In this document: piece after piece, positions 27,131-36,883 of the stretch
Numbering within the stretch: the stretch's first letter is position 1
Layout: every line of letters begins with the position of its first letter
The notes under the pieces: generated by a model
Told to the model about the DNA's origin: nothing
The model's database searches: none
The model's input: the letters and a program-made list of their open reading frames with translations, nothing else
NCBI GenBank assembly: GCA_964410965.1
Contig: CAYPIY010000005.1
Coordinates: 186,001 to 250,000, forward strand
Length of the DNA stretch: 64,000 nt
Source: JBBIRG01 sp964410965
GTDB taxonomy: Bacteria > CLD3 > SB21 > JBBIRG01
Direction of reading: 5' to 3'
Position numbers and translations under genes: made by a program

Positions 27131-27583
27131 ATGAGGATAGCCTCAGTAATCTTTTTGACCGCGTTGCTTTGCGCTTTCACTTTAAACGCCCAGGACCAGC
27201 ATACGCTGACTTTCGGTAACGAAAAAGTATCGATCAACTGCAACGCCCGCGCCCCGGAGGGTTTTTGCAAGACGGTCATGATCAATTCCACCGTGCCCCT
27301 GCTCGTCTATTTCATGAAAAACGATAAATCCGAAACCAACGTCATAGGCAAGTCCATCAACATTTATTATAAGAAAAATGATGCCGGCGACGATGTTGCT
27401 GACGTGGTGATAGACGGAAACAACTGGTGGTCCGCGAGATGTATCTATTATGTTACCCTCTGGGCCAATGTCAATTCGGTGAATTTCGACGGAACCCGGT
27501 ATGAACTGAACGGAACGCTTCAGTTTGAACAGACAGGATTCCCGTTCAGCATCTCCAAGCTGACCTCTGCTGAAAGTAAATAA
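27131..27583 (+). CDS. Small secreted protein, unknown
   Basis: 150 residues with a clear signal peptide (1-20, ending LNAQ) and a beta-rich mature domain containing two Cys pairs (INCNARAPEGFC and SARCIYY). AGGAG precedes the ATG. No family recognised. It is followed by a hairpin and then the propeller T9SS gene, with which it probably shares a transcript. Confidence 0.6.
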   Translation: MRIASVIFLTALLCAFTLNAQDQHTLTFGNEKVSINCNARAPEGFCKTVMINSTVPLLVYFMKNDKSETNVIGKSINIYYKKNDAGDDVADVVIDGNNWWSARCIYYVTLWANVNSVNFDGTRYELNGTLQFEQTGFPFSISKLTSAESK

Positions 27584-27600
27584 TACCCCGTTTTCACAAA

Positions 27601-27628
27601 ACGCTGCCTTCAGGCGGCGTTTTTTTTT
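27601..27628 (+). terminator. Intrinsic terminator/attenuator between two secreted-protein genes
   Basis: Stem ACGCTGCC/GGCGGCGT (one G-T pair), loop TTCA, then nine T. The GGAG ribosome site of the next gene begins immediately after the T-run. Confidence 0.8.
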
Positions 27629-27637
27629 GGAGTTCTC

Positions 27638-29215
27638 ATGAAAAACACAATATTTCTTCTTTTGTTCATTCTGACCTCAAACAGAGCCTTCCCGCAATTC
27701 ACGAATTACCGGGTCGATAACGGAGCATACAAACCTGAAGAAGTTTCCATCACAATTGATCCGACCAATCCCCTTCGCCTTGCGGCCGGATCGAATCTGA
27801 ATTATTATTATTATTCCACAAACGGCGGGTTGAACTGGACAACGGGAACATTGACAAGTTCGTTATACGGCGTATGGGGCGATCCGGTAGTGCGTTTTGA
27901 CGCTTTGGGCAATTTGTATTACAGTCATCTTTCCAATCCTCCCAGCGGGGGACACTGGATCGACCGGATTGTGGTTCAGAAATCGACGAATGGCGGACAG
28001 ACATGGAATGAGGGAGCCGGAGTGGGATACAATCCGCCGGTGAGAGCCCAGGATAAGGAATGGCTGGGAATTGATATGACACAGTCATATCACAGAAACA
28101 ATATCTATATGAGCTGGACAGAATTTGACGATTACGGAAGTTCAGCGACGTCTGACAGTTCGCGGATCCGCTTTTCCAGGAGTACCGATCATGGTGAGAC
28201 CTGGTCTGCACCGGTCCGCCTCAGCGATACCGGAGGCGACTGCATCGATGATGACAATACTGTAGAAGGCGCGGTGCCGGCTGTCGGACCAAACGGCGAA
28301 GTCTATGTGAGCTGGTCGGGACCCTTGGGAATTATGTTTGACAAATCCACAGACGGCGGCGTGACGTTCGGGCAGGATATTTTCGTATCCGATCAGCCCG
28401 GCGGATGGGCGCAGGATATACCGGGCATTATGCGCTGTAACGGAATGCCGGTGACCGGATGCGATATCAGCGACTCGCCTTACCGGGGTCGTGTGTATGT
28501 GATGTGGTCGGATCAGAGGAACGGCGCGACCAATACCGATGTATTTATTAAGAAATCAACCGACGCGGGCAATACATGGTTCGGTATGATCCGAGTGAAC
28601 AACGATACTACCCAACGCCAACAGTTCTTTCCGTGGATGGCGGTCGATCCGGTAACTGGATTTATTTACGTTGTTTTTTATGACCGCCGGGAAACGACCG
28701 GCAATTATACGGATGTCTATATGGCCGTTTCCAGAAACGGAGGTGAAACATTTGAGAATTTCAAGATCAGCGAATCCTCCTTTTCCCCTCTGGCCAGCGA
28801 GTTCTTCGGGGATTACATCGATGTGGCCGCTTACAACCGGAAAGTCCACCCGGTCTGGATGCGCATGCCGGGCACCTCTCTCAGCGTATGGACGATGGTA
28901 TATGAAGACACCACACAAGTCATTGATATCGATCCTGTACAGAAACCGCCGAAAAAAATCGCACTGAAACAGAATTATCCGAATCCGTTCAATCCGTCGA
29001 CAACCGTCGATTTTGAGATTCCCGGAAATACGTTCGTTTCCTTGAAAATCTATAATACGCTGGGTCAGGAAGTCGCGGAGCCGGTCCATTCGGTTCTGCC
29101 CGCAGGCCGGTATTCCGTTCCCTGGAATGCTTCCGGCATGGCCGGCGGTGTATATGTTTACCGTCTCAGGGCCGGCCAGGAAACGGTCACCCGTAAAATG
29201 ATTCTTTTACGGTGA
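27638..29215 (+). CDS. Secreted Asp-box (sialidase-like) beta-propeller with T9SS sorting domain
   Basis: 525 residues. Signal peptide 1-20. Six Asp-box turns of the S-x-D/N-x-G-x-x-W/F type (STNGGLNW, STNGGQTW, STDHGETW, STDGGVTF, STDAGNTW, SRNGGETF) mark a beta-propeller as in sialidases and other BNR proteins. A sialidase arginine triad is not obvious, so enzyme activity is not claimed. The T9SS tail runs from NYPNPFNPSTTVDF to RKMILLR. It is the full-length relative of the truncated genes at 58767 and 61591. Expressed probably by read-through of the upstream hairpin, since its ribosome site abuts the T-run. Confidence 0.85.
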   Translation: MKNTIFLLLFILTSNRAFPQFTNYRVDNGAYKPEEVSITIDPTNPLRLAAGSNLNYYYYSTNGGLNWTTGTLTSSLYGVWGDPVVRFDALGNLYYSHLSNPPSGGHWIDRIVVQKSTNGGQTWNEGAGVGYNPPVRAQDKEWLGIDMTQSYHRNNIYMSWTEFDDYGSSATSDSSRIRFSRSTDHGETWSAPVRLSDTGGDCIDDDNTVEGAVPAVGPNGEVYVSWSGPLGIMFDKSTDGGVTFGQDIFVSDQPGGWAQDIPGIMRCNGMPVTGCDISDSPYRGRVYVMWSDQRNGATNTDVFIKKSTDAGNTWFGMIRVNNDTTQRQQFFPWMAVDPVTGFIYVVFYDRRETTGNYTDVYMAVSRNGGETFENFKISESSFSPLASEFFGDYIDVAAYNRKVHPVWMRMPGTSLSVWTMVYEDTTQVIDIDPVQKPPKKIALKQNYPNPFNPSTTVDFEIPGNTFVSLKIYNTLGQEVAEPVHSVLPAGRYSVPWNASGMAGGVYVYRLRAGQETVTRKMILLR

Positions 29216-29258
29216 GACGGCGACTTCGGTTTGATTGTTTCAAATTACTAAATTGATC

Positions 29259-29286
29259 TTGATTATTATGCCAATATTATTATATT
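29259..29286 (+). promoter_or_regulatory. Possible promoter of the coiled-coil lipoprotein gene
   Basis: TTGATT (29259-29264), 16-base spacer, TATATT (29281-29286), 44 bases before the ATG. Confidence 0.4.
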
Positions 29287-29329
29287 GCGTGCGCTTTAAA
29301 GATTTTATCACTTTTAACGGAGTAAGGAC

Positions 29330-30037
29330 ATGAAACGCTTTTTTATGCTGATCCTGATGGCGGCTGTTTTCGGCTGCGGAAAAAAAGAAGTCAGCAGTTA
29401 CGAGGAATTCAACAAGCTGGTCAAGCAGGTACAGAAGAAGAACGAGGAAATCGGCACGATCAACAAGGACATCACTGACATGGTCAGCCAGTACAACGCC
29501 AACCGCAAGGCGGACGAGCAGATCGAACTGCCCGACAGCATCATGGGACTGAACAAGGACCAGCTCAAACTGATCCAGAACATGGTGGAAAAGGAACAGG
29601 ATCTGACCTACCGGGGCCTCCTGAACCAGGTGATTGACAAAAACATGAAAATCGACAAGATGTCCGCGGAAATCGAGGATCTGAAAGCTATTCTTCCGAA
29701 ACCTTACATCGTCAAGCGCGGCGATTCACATGAAAAAATATGCGTGAACTTTCTCGTGAATGAAAAAGCCGTCGCCAAAGACGAAGCCATGAAGCTGATC
29801 GACGAAGTCCGCCTGATCGACGAAATGATGGAAGGGTTCAATGTCTGGCTGTATTATAACGAAGGCACTTTCGGCACGTTCGTGACCCAGGGATCGGCGA
29901 GAATTTCTCCCAACAAATTCAACCGCATTCTCCGCCGCCGTCAGCTTGAAGCCGCCCGCGAAAGCGGCCGCGAAGAAGCAATGAATCAGTTAAAAACTGA
30001 TTCGCTCGGCGGAACGAAAGCCGACTCTACGAAATAA
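29330..30037 (+). CDS. Coiled-coil lipoprotein with LysM-like segment
   Basis: 235 residues. Lipobox VFGC with acylated Cys16, then a long charged coiled coil (~20-125), then a short LysM-like stretch IVKRGDSHEKICVNFL, which may contact peptidoglycan, and a basic/charged C-terminal helix. Probably a periplasmic cell-wall-associated protein. Codon use is like the core genes. It converges with pyrD across a shared terminator. Confidence 0.6.
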   Translation: MKRFFMLILMAAVFGCGKKEVSSYEEFNKLVKQVQKKNEEIGTINKDITDMVSQYNANRKADEQIELPDSIMGLNKDQLKLIQNMVEKEQDLTYRGLLNQVIDKNMKIDKMSAEIEDLKAILPKPYIVKRGDSHEKICVNFLVNEKAVAKDEAMKLIDEVRLIDEMMEGFNVWLYYNEGTFGTFVTQGSARISPNKFNRILRRRQLEAARESGREEAMNQLKTDSLGGTKADSTK

Positions 30038-30060
30038 TTCCGTTTAAAATCCGTTATTTG

Positions 30061-30090
30061 AAAACCATCCGTTAACTCACGGATGGTTTT
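30061..30090. terminator. Bidirectional terminator between lipoprotein gene and pyrD
   Basis: Perfect stem AAAACCATCCGT/ACGGATGGTTTT with a six-base loop, followed by T on both strands. The last codons of pyrD lie inside it. Confidence 0.85.
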
Positions 30091-31193
30091 TTATTTTCGG
30101 CCCCGACCGCTTCGGCGATATGCCGGAAACCGTCGTTAAAAAGTAATTCACGCAGACGGGCGTTGATTCTCCGGCAAATAAAAGGACCTTCGTAGATGAA
30201 CCCGGTATACACCTGTACCAGCGACGCACCGGCAAGGATTTTTTCATAGGCGTCTTCGCCCGTCTGTATGCCGCCGGCGCCGATGACCGGCAGTTGCCCG
30301 GAGGTTTTCCGGTAAATATAACGGATCAGTTCCGTCGATCGCTGTTTCAACGGTTGACCGCTGAGGCCGCCGGTCTGGCGCACAAGACCCGGGTCCGACC
30401 GCAGCGGAAAATCACGGCTCACCGTGGTGTTGCATACTATGATTCCGTCTGCACCGGAAGAAGCGATGACTTCGATTATATCATCCACCTGGTGCGGGGA
30501 AAGGTCGGGAGCTATCTTTACGAGCACGGGTTTCACCGGTTCATTCCGGCGGGATGCAATCGCCCGGTTGGATTCTTTCAGCGCGGTCAGGATGGCCGCA
30601 AGCGACTCTTTTTCCTGGAGAAGCCGGAGATCGGGCGTGTTCGGAGAACTGACGTTAATCACCACGTAATCCGCAAACGGCCAGACCCATTCGAATGACC
30701 TGAGGTAATCGCCCGCGGCCTGATCCAGAGGCGTAAGTTTGGATTTTCCGATATTCATCCCGGCCGGGACCGGCAGTTTCAGCTTTGCTCCGTATTTCCT
30801 TCCAAGCCGAAGGGAAACTTCTTCAGCGCCGTCATTGTTGAATCCGCACCGGTTGACCAGCGCCTGATCCTTTTTCAGTCTGAAAATGCGCGGACGCTCG
30901 TTTCCAGGCTGTTTTAAAGCAGTCAGCGTACCCAGTTCCATGAATCCGAAACCCAGCGCCGGCCAAATTTTCAGCGCTTCTGCGTTCTTGTCAAACCCGG
31001 CCGCCAGTCCCACGGGATTCGGAAAATCGAGGCCCCATAGAGTCTGCCGTAATTCCGGAAACGATCCCCTGAAAGGAAAGGACCATAAATACCGGAATGG
31101 GCTTGCCGCCCTGAGGCTGAATATGGCGAAATCGTGCACTTTTTCGGGATCAAAACAGAACAGGATCGAGCGGATTATTTTGTACAGCATCAT
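30072..31193 (-). CDS. pyrD: Dihydroorotate dehydrogenase (quinone), class 2
   Basis: 373 residues. Oxidises dihydroorotate to orotate in pyrimidine synthesis, passing electrons to the quinone pool. The N-terminal hydrophobic helix (MMLYKIIRSILFCFDPEKVHDFA) is the membrane-associated quinone tunnel of class 2. FMN motifs: GLAAGFDKNAEA, NRCGFNN, the catalytic Ser in INVSSPNTPDLR, VKIAPDLS, CNTTVSR and a C-terminal GAGGIQTGEDAYEKI. Its 3' end lies within the shared terminator. Two tandem ATG codons give starts three bases apart. Confidence 0.96.
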   Translation of the reverse strand: MMLYKIIRSILFCFDPEKVHDFAIFSLRAASPFRYLWSFPFRGSFPELRQTLWGLDFPNPVGLAAGFDKNAEALKIWPALGFGFMELGTLTALKQPGNERPRIFRLKKDQALVNRCGFNNDGAEEVSLRLGRKYGAKLKLPVPAGMNIGKSKLTPLDQAAGDYLRSFEWVWPFADYVVINVSSPNTPDLRLLQEKESLAAILTALKESNRAIASRRNEPVKPVLVKIAPDLSPHQVDDIIEVIASSGADGIIVCNTTVSRDFPLRSDPGLVRQTGGLSGQPLKQRSTELIRYIYRKTSGQLPVIGAGGIQTGEDAYEKILAGASLVQVYTGFIYEGPFICRRINARLRELLFNDGFRHIAEAVGAENKKPSVS

Positions 31194-31212
31194 GTCACCG
31201 TTATTTGTCGCA

Positions 31213-31241
31213 ATGATAAATCAATTTAAACCGTAAATCAA
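31213..31241 (-). promoter_or_regulatory. Putative pyrD promoter
   Basis: Minus strand TTGATT (31236-31241), 17-base spacer, TATCAT (31213-31218), just before the pyrD start at 31193. Confidence 0.4.
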
Positions 31242-31269
31242 CAGTGATTTTCATGGATGATTTTATCAA

Positions 31270-31311
31270 GTTATCATGAATCCACCGGCCATAACCTTGA
31301 TTTATGATAAC
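31270..31311 (-). repeat. Inverted repeat downstream of the unknown gene
   Basis: GTTATCATGAATC (31270-31282) and GATTTATGATAAC (31299-31311) match at 12 of 13 positions in inverted order, with a 16-base loop. It begins 10 bases after the stop of the gene at 31322 and has no T-run, so it may be a regulator site or a message-end hairpin. Confidence 0.6.
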
Positions 31312-31321
31312 GGTTGAAGTA

Positions 31322-31756
31322 TTAAGATTTTACTAAATATATCTCTTCCCATTCCAGTGAGTGAAATACAGGTTCGCAGTCGGTAAATGTGACCCAGTCG
31401 CCCATGCTTTTGATGCTGTTTGAGCTTACCTTAAAACCCGAAAAACCGTCCTGAAGTCCGGGTTCCGGGAACACAGCCTGTCCGCACATGAAATGTTCTC
31501 CGCCGGGGCCCGGAAAACAAATGCGCATTTCTCCGGTATGCCGCCTGGGGTATTCTGATCCTTCATCCATCCTGGCTTCATAATCTTCAAGCAATCTGTG
31601 ATTGTCCACAATCGATATGATCAGACTCAAACCGATTTCGTATTTCCGGCTGAATTCACGCAATTCTGTCTCGATGTGCCGCATGAAATCATCATGGTAT
31701 CCGCCGAATGAGTACACCGTTTTCTGCATTTCGTTTTTTTTAAAAACCTCTTTCAA
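31322..31756 (-). CDS. Unknown small protein
   Basis: 144 residues from TTG 31756, or 135 from the ATG at 31729, which looks likelier although no good ribosome site precedes either. No signal or membrane segment; mixed alpha/beta composition with an acidic centre and a cluster of aromatic residues at the C-terminus. No family recognised. Coding status rests on frame length and codon use. Confidence 0.45.
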   Translation of the reverse strand: MKEVFKKNEMQKTVYSFGGYHDDFMRHIETELREFSRKYEIGLSLIISIVDNHRLLEDYEARMDEGSEYPRRHTGEMRICFPGPGGEHFMCGQAVFPEPGLQDGFSGFKVSSNSIKSMGDWVTFTDCEPVFHSLEWEEIYLVKS

Positions 31757-31864
31757 AGCCCTTATGATCCTGTATCCAATATCGTATAATGTAATTCATT
31801 TACCGGAAAAATACAAACGATGCTGGTTTTTCACGGATGAATTCACCGGTATGCCGATTACATG

Positions 31865-31893
31865 TTGAATTCATAACAGGAATATTGTATATT
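31865..31893 (+). promoter_or_regulatory. Putative promoter of the tamB-tatD operon
   Basis: TTGAAT (31865-31870), 17-base spacer, TATATT (31888-31893), 35 bases before the ATG at 31928. Confidence 0.5.
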
Positions 31894-31927
31894 GGTATGT
31901 TATAAACAAACAGGACGAATTCCGCAA

Positions 31928-34900
31928 ATGAATCTCATAAAGAAAATCTTTCGATACCTTCTGACTGCGATTTTTACGGCGCTGATAGCCGTTTTCCTTC
32001 TGATTGCCGCGCTTCTGGCTTTTACGCAGACATCTTGGTTCAAATCGATTCTCCGCGACCAGGTCATTTCCATCCTGGACGATACGCTGAACGCGAAAGT
32101 CAGGTTTGATAAAATCGAAGGCAGTTTCTTTTCTTCGATCATTCTTACGGACGGGCAAATGTCGCTCGGGGACACCACGATAGTGTCTTTTGAGTCGCTC
32201 GAATTGTCTTACGACCTCTGGTCCCTGCTTGACAGCAAAGCCGATGTGAAATCAATCGTTCTTACGCGCCCTTACGTTTATCTGTACGGCGATTCATCGG
32301 GCGCGCTGAATTTCAGCCGCATCGTGAAGCCCTCCGAAGCCCCGCCGAAGGCCGCTGAACCCGTGGATTCCCTTGCGCCGCCGCTCGGGGGATTTCAGGT
32401 CCATCTGGGCGAATTCGCCATCCGTGAGGGTTTCGTCAAGATCGAAATGCCCGGCGCGCATTACACGGTCAAAAACCTCAACATCCGCATGAATGCGGAC
32501 GCTGATTCGGTCTGGCAGAAACTGGAACTGAAGCAATTCGCGTTCACCGTCCTTACGGAAGACCTTCATCCGAAAACTAAAAAAACGGTTACGGACAGCC
32601 TGACCTGCCGCAACCTGACGCTGTCGGTATCCGCCCATGCGCTGGCTAAAGCGCCGGCGGTGCAGAACCGCCTCAGCCGGCCCGATACCCTGTTCGCGGA
32701 CATCCATCATTTGCGGCTGACGACCGACCGGACGGATGTATATCTTCAGGCCGGCGTGGTCATTCCGGACAGCCTCCGGAACATTCCTCTTTCCTACAGC
32801 GCGGAACTCCGAACGTATCCTTTCCATCTCGACGACGTCCGGCTGTTTTCAGATATCGGCCTGAACGACCTGAAAAAAATCGAACTGGAAACCCGCCTGC
32901 GGGGCGGCGACACCGCGGCCACCGTGGAACATCTTTCGCTGATGACCTCCGCCGGTTCCATTCAGGGAACAGCCGCTGCGGAATTTCCGCCGAACGGGCT
33001 CCGGTACAAAACCAGCCTGAAATTCAACGGCCTGAACGCCGCCGCGTTTACCGGACAGCGCGACCTGTCCAGCGTGTTCAACGGTTCGATCGAGGCCAAA
33101 GGGGACGGAACCGACATCAGCACGATGAAGAGCAAAGTGAAATTCAACCTCTACCGATCCCGGTTCCAGACCATCGCCATCGACCAGTTCGATATCGAGG
33201 CGGATGTGGCAAACGGCGTCGCGAAGCTGACCGCCTTCAAAGGCCGGTCCAGCGTGGGCGATTTCGACTGTACCGGGGAATATAACCTGCGCACCGAGGA
33301 TTACCGCCTCACCACACAATTCCGGAACATCAACATCGCCAACGCACTGGGCGACACGACCCTTTCCTCCGACATCAATCTGAATCTGACGTACACCGGA
33401 CGGGGATTCAAGCCTTCTTCCATGTCCAGCCAAATCCTGATCCAGGCAGACTCATCGAAGATCATGGGAAAGCGGCTGGACCTTCTCCGGATCAGCGGCC
33501 GGGCGGAAAAAGGAACGGTTCATCTCGACCAGCTGATTATCCGGACACCTCTCGCCGTCATTGAAGCCGGCGGAACCGCCGGTATGGACTCCAGTGTCGA
33601 CATGAATTACCGGATCCGGACACTGGATATATCCCTTCTGAAAGAATTCATCGGAAATGATACGCTGTTCAGGGATACGCTCGATCTGGACCTGGATTTC
33701 AAAGGCCGGGTCAGGGGAAACCTGAACACCCTTGAGACCGACGGGCAAATGAAACTGACCCGATTCCGATTCGCAGACATGACCATCGATTCATTGCAAT
33801 TTAACTATTTCTTCGGCGGCATTCAGTCCCGCGATTTTCAAACTATGGCCTTTTCAGATCTTGACAACCATTTGTACGGTGATTTGTATGTCTACCTGAA
33901 CCGAGCTGACCTTGGGGGAAGCGTCATGAAAGACATCGCCGTTTCCGTCACCAAGGAATCCGGCAAAACCAATTTTGAGGTATCCGGAACCGAAACCGGA
34001 ATGGACGCGTACGCCAACGCCAAAGGCAGCGTGACCCTCGAGAGCGAGAGCAAAGGCCGGCTTCAGCTGGAAAATCTCTATCTCCGTGTCACCGGACAAA
34101 ACCTGAAAACAAAAGAAATCAGTTTACGGCTGGGCGAAGATCCCATTATCGATTCCACCTACACAAAATGGAGCGAAATCTGGAAAAACAACCAGCCTGT
34201 GGACATCCTTTTCAATACCAAGGATAATATCTATGATATCCGGTCCTTCAGCCTGGATGTCGGAAAGGGAACCGTATCCCTGCTCGGCACCCTAAACATT
34301 ACCGGCGACCAGTCAATTGACCTGAAGATCAAGGATCTTGATTTGTCACGCGCCAATGCTCTCATGGGCTCCGGGCAGTCGGTCATCGAAGGACTGCTGA
34401 ACATGAACGCCAGCCTGAAGGGAAGCTTCGAGAAACCGATCCTGATCGCCGACTGGAACATTTCCAACGGCAAGGCGGCCGAATTCGTGTATGATAATTT
34501 CCTGGGAAACATGCAGTACCTGAACAGGAAAGTCCAGGTCAACATGACCCTCAACCAGAACAAGGACAAAACCCTGACCATGGGAGGTTATTTGCCCATT
34601 GACCTTACGTTCAAGGATGTCCCGGAACGGTTCACGAACCGCCCGATGAAATTCAAGATTCACTCGGAGGGAGTCGATCTCCGTTTCCTGCAGTCTTTCT
34701 TCGGGAAAAACCTGACGCTGAACCGGGGGGAAATTAAAATTGACTTGGAGATCGGCGGCAGCAAAGACAAGCCTGTCGTAAAAGGCGAACTGAAAATCGA
34801 GGACGGCATGGTTTCGTTCCCGAGAACAACTCTGGGTCAGAACTTCAGGAACGCCCGGATGTTCGTCCGGATCAAGCCGGACAGCATCTACCTGGATACC

Positions 34901-36109
34901 CTGTCCCTGCAGTCCGGCAAAGATGTCGGCTCCAGCCTGTTCATGCACGGATTTGTCAACCTGTCGGATCTGATGAAAAAATTTGATTTCTCCAATACGG
35001 ACAAAATCGGGTATAATTTCCAGTTGTCGTTCAATAATTTCATCCCGATCAATACGAAATCGGAAACCTCGTACCTGCACACGGCGAAGATCACCGGAAT
35101 CATGGACATTACCGCGAACACTCTTTCCCGAACCGCGGTCAAAGGAGATCTCCAGATCCGCAATGCGCAGATCTGGGTAGTGGATCCCGCGCGCGCCCGG
35201 TCGGTTTCCGCCATCGACGAAACGAAAACAAAGAAAAAAATCGACCTGGACCAGGAAAAGGAGGCTTCTTTTTATGAAAACCTTGACCTCGACCTGATGG
35301 TCAGCCTTCCTGAAAACTCCGACAATACGATCCGGAGCGCGGACATGCTTCTTTCGCTGTTCGGCGAGATCGGCGTGACAAAGCCTCCCGGATCGGAAGA
35401 GTTTTTCATCAGCGGCGACGTGAACACGAAAAAAGGCGGGAAATACACTTACCTGAACGCGGCGTTCAACATCGAGAACGGCGTGATCGTCTTTTCCGGC
35501 GAACCGGGCATCAATCCGTCGCTGAACATTCTGGCCGTCAAACGGTTCGAATATAAGGACGATGACGGAAATCCCATTCCTTCGGAAGCGCGGATCCAGG
35601 TGACCGGCACGCTGATGAAACCGGAGATCGCCATTACGGCTGTGGAACGCGGGACGGATGATCCCCTGCCCGGCCTGACCGAACCGATCGATATCCTTTC
35701 CTATCTCGCGCTCGGCGTAAAAACGAGCCAGCTGAACAAATTGGGCGCTGACCAGGCGGGCGATTTCGCGAAACAGGTCGCGATCAACCAGATCCTCAAC
35801 GCCGTCGCGAACAAGGCCGGCCTGCAGAAACTCGAGTACAGCGCCGGAAGCGGCGGACAGGGCGCGACCATCGCCGTTTCCAAACGGATCAGCGAAACCC
35901 TGTCGGTCAGTTACGAGGGCGGACTGCAGGGCGGGTCCGGAAAATCCGTCACGCTGGAAATCGCCGCCGATTCGCTGATGAAATGGATGCCCGGACTGAA
36001 GAAATGGAAAAAAACCATCGAACTCGAATACATCACGCCCGACCAGGAAAACGCCACCCAGCAGGAAGATATCCTGAACTTCATTTTCTATTTCCGGAAG
36101 GAATACTGA
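31928..36109 (+). CDS. tamB: TamB-like translocation and assembly module protein (AsmA/DUF490 superfamily)
   Basis: 1393 residues from ATG 31928 (AGGA upstream; an in-frame TTG at 31892 is rejected because it would start before the promoter's expected message). One N-terminal transmembrane helix anchors it in the inner membrane; the rest is a long beta-rich bridge, with a conserved C-terminal TamB domain (GGKYTYLNAAFNIENGVIVF, then YLALGVKTSQL and LSVSYEGGLQGGSG). TamB-like proteins span the periplasm and move phospholipid to, or help assemble proteins in, the outer membrane. No TamA gene is adjacent. tatD follows after six bases. Confidence 0.88.
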   Translation: MNLIKKIFRYLLTAIFTALIAVFLLIAALLAFTQTSWFKSILRDQVISILDDTLNAKVRFDKIEGSFFSSIILTDGQMSLGDTTIVSFESLELSYDLWSLLDSKADVKSIVLTRPYVYLYGDSSGALNFSRIVKPSEAPPKAAEPVDSLAPPLGGFQVHLGEFAIREGFVKIEMPGAHYTVKNLNIRMNADADSVWQKLELKQFAFTVLTEDLHPKTKKTVTDSLTCRNLTLSVSAHALAKAPAVQNRLSRPDTLFADIHHLRLTTDRTDVYLQAGVVIPDSLRNIPLSYSAELRTYPFHLDDVRLFSDIGLNDLKKIELETRLRGGDTAATVEHLSLMTSAGSIQGTAAAEFPPNGLRYKTSLKFNGLNAAAFTGQRDLSSVFNGSIEAKGDGTDISTMKSKVKFNLYRSRFQTIAIDQFDIEADVANGVAKLTAFKGRSSVGDFDCTGEYNLRTEDYRLTTQFRNINIANALGDTTLSSDINLNLTYTGRGFKPSSMSSQILIQADSSKIMGKRLDLLRISGRAEKGTVHLDQLIIRTPLAVIEAGGTAGMDSSVDMNYRIRTLDISLLKEFIGNDTLFRDTLDLDLDFKGRVRGNLNTLETDGQMKLTRFRFADMTIDSLQFNYFFGGIQSRDFQTMAFSDLDNHLYGDLYVYLNRADLGGSVMKDIAVSVTKESGKTNFEVSGTETGMDAYANAKGSVTLESESKGRLQLENLYLRVTGQNLKTKEISLRLGEDPIIDSTYTKWSEIWKNNQPVDILFNTKDNIYDIRSFSLDVGKGTVSLLGTLNITGDQSIDLKIKDLDLSRANALMGSGQSVIEGLLNMNASLKGSFEKPILIADWNISNGKAAEFVYDNFLGNMQYLNRKVQVNMTLNQNKDKTLTMGGYLPIDLTFKDVPERFTNRPMKFKIHSEGVDLRFLQSFFGKNLTLNRGEIKIDLEIGGSKDKPVVKGELKIEDGMVSFPRTTLGQNFRNARMFVRIKPDSIYLDTLSLQSGKDVGSSLFMHGFVNLSDLMKKFDFSNTDKIGYNFQLSFNNFIPINTKSETSYLHTAKITGIMDITANTLSRTAVKGDLQIRNAQIWVVDPARARSVSAIDETKTKKKIDLDQEKEASFYENLDLDLMVSLPENSDNTIRSADMLLSLFGEIGVTKPPGSEEFFISGDVNTKKGGKYTYLNAAFNIENGVIVFSGEPGINPSLNILAVKRFEYKDDDGNPIPSEARIQVTGTLMKPEIAITAVERGTDDPLPGLTEPIDILSYLALGVKTSQLNKLGADQAGDFAKQVAINQILNAVANKAGLQKLEYSAGSGGQGATIAVSKRISETLSVSYEGGLQGGSGKSVTLEIAADSLMKWMPGLKKWKKTIELEYITPDQENATQQEDILNFIFYFRKEY

Positions 36110-36115
36110 CCGACG

Positions 36116-36883
36116 ATGTGGATCGATACGCACGCTCACCTGGATTATGAATCCTTCGGAAACGAGCAGCCGGAGATCATCCGCCGGGCGAGGGAAGAAC
36201 AGGTCACCGCGATCATCACCATCGGAATCGATCTGCCCTCCAGCCGAAGGGCGGTGCGGCTCGCGGATGAATTTGAATGCGTGTACGCTTCCGTGGGCAT
36301 CCATCCCAACGACGCCTCCGCGTTTGACGACTCCGCGGCCCGGGAACTCCGCACTCTCGCCGCGCATCCGAAAGTCGTCGCGTTCGGGGAAACCGGCCTG
36401 GATTACTACTGGAAGGAAACGCCCGCGGAAGTCCAGAAGAAGGCCTTTCGGCTGACGATGGAAATGGCCGCCGAATCTGACAAACCGGTCATCATTCACA
36501 ACCGTGACGCTCATGATGATGTTATGGCCCTGATCGGGGAATCGAAAAAAAGTTTTCCGGAACTCAGGGGCGTGATGCACTGTTTTTCCGGTTACCGGCA
36601 ATATCTGGATCAGGTCATCAGCGCAGATTTTTACATGTCCTTCGCGGGAAATGTCACTTATAAAAAAAGTCATCTGCCGGATTTGCTGCCGCTGGTGCCC
36701 CGAAACCGCCTGCTCATAGAAACCGACGCGCCCTTCCTGTCGCCCGTTCCTTTCCGTGGAAAACGGAATGAACCTTCTTACCTCCGGCTGATTGCCGGAA
36801 AAATTTCAGAATGCCTGCAATTGGATTCCGACACGCTGGCCGCAGTCACATCCGGCAATGCGAAACGGCTGTTCAGGATCTGA
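36116..36883 (+). CDS. tatD: TatD-family metal-dependent deoxyribonuclease
   Basis: 255 residues. Metal ligands of the amidohydrolase-type barrel are seen in IDTHAHLD, FGETGLDYY, IHNRDAHDD, MHCFSG and ETDAPFL. Family members trim DNA 3' ends, and some act on D-aminoacyl-tRNA or peptides. Follows tamB by six bases, so probably co-transcribed. Confidence 0.93.
   Translation: MWIDTHAHLDYESFGNEQPEIIRRAREEQVTAIITIGIDLPSSRRAVRLADEFECVYASVGIHPNDASAFDDSAARELRTLAAHPKVVAFGETGLDYYWKETPAEVQKKAFRLTMEMAAESDKPVIIHNRDAHDDVMALIGESKKSFPELRGVMHCFSGYRQYLDQVISADFYMSFAGNVTYKKSHLPDLLPLVPRNRLLIETDAPFLSPVPFRGKRNEPSYLRLIAGKISECLQLDSDTLAAVTSGNAKRLFRI

Noticed and set aside
28556..29089. Sialidase function for the Asp-box protein
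   Set aside because: Asp-boxes occur in many propellers and I cannot see the arginine triad, so only the fold is claimed.
34346..36673. 775-codon minus frame opposite tamB and tatD
   Set aside because: It spans two genes with firm homology on the other strand and has low-complexity Arg/Asp/Phe/Gly composition.
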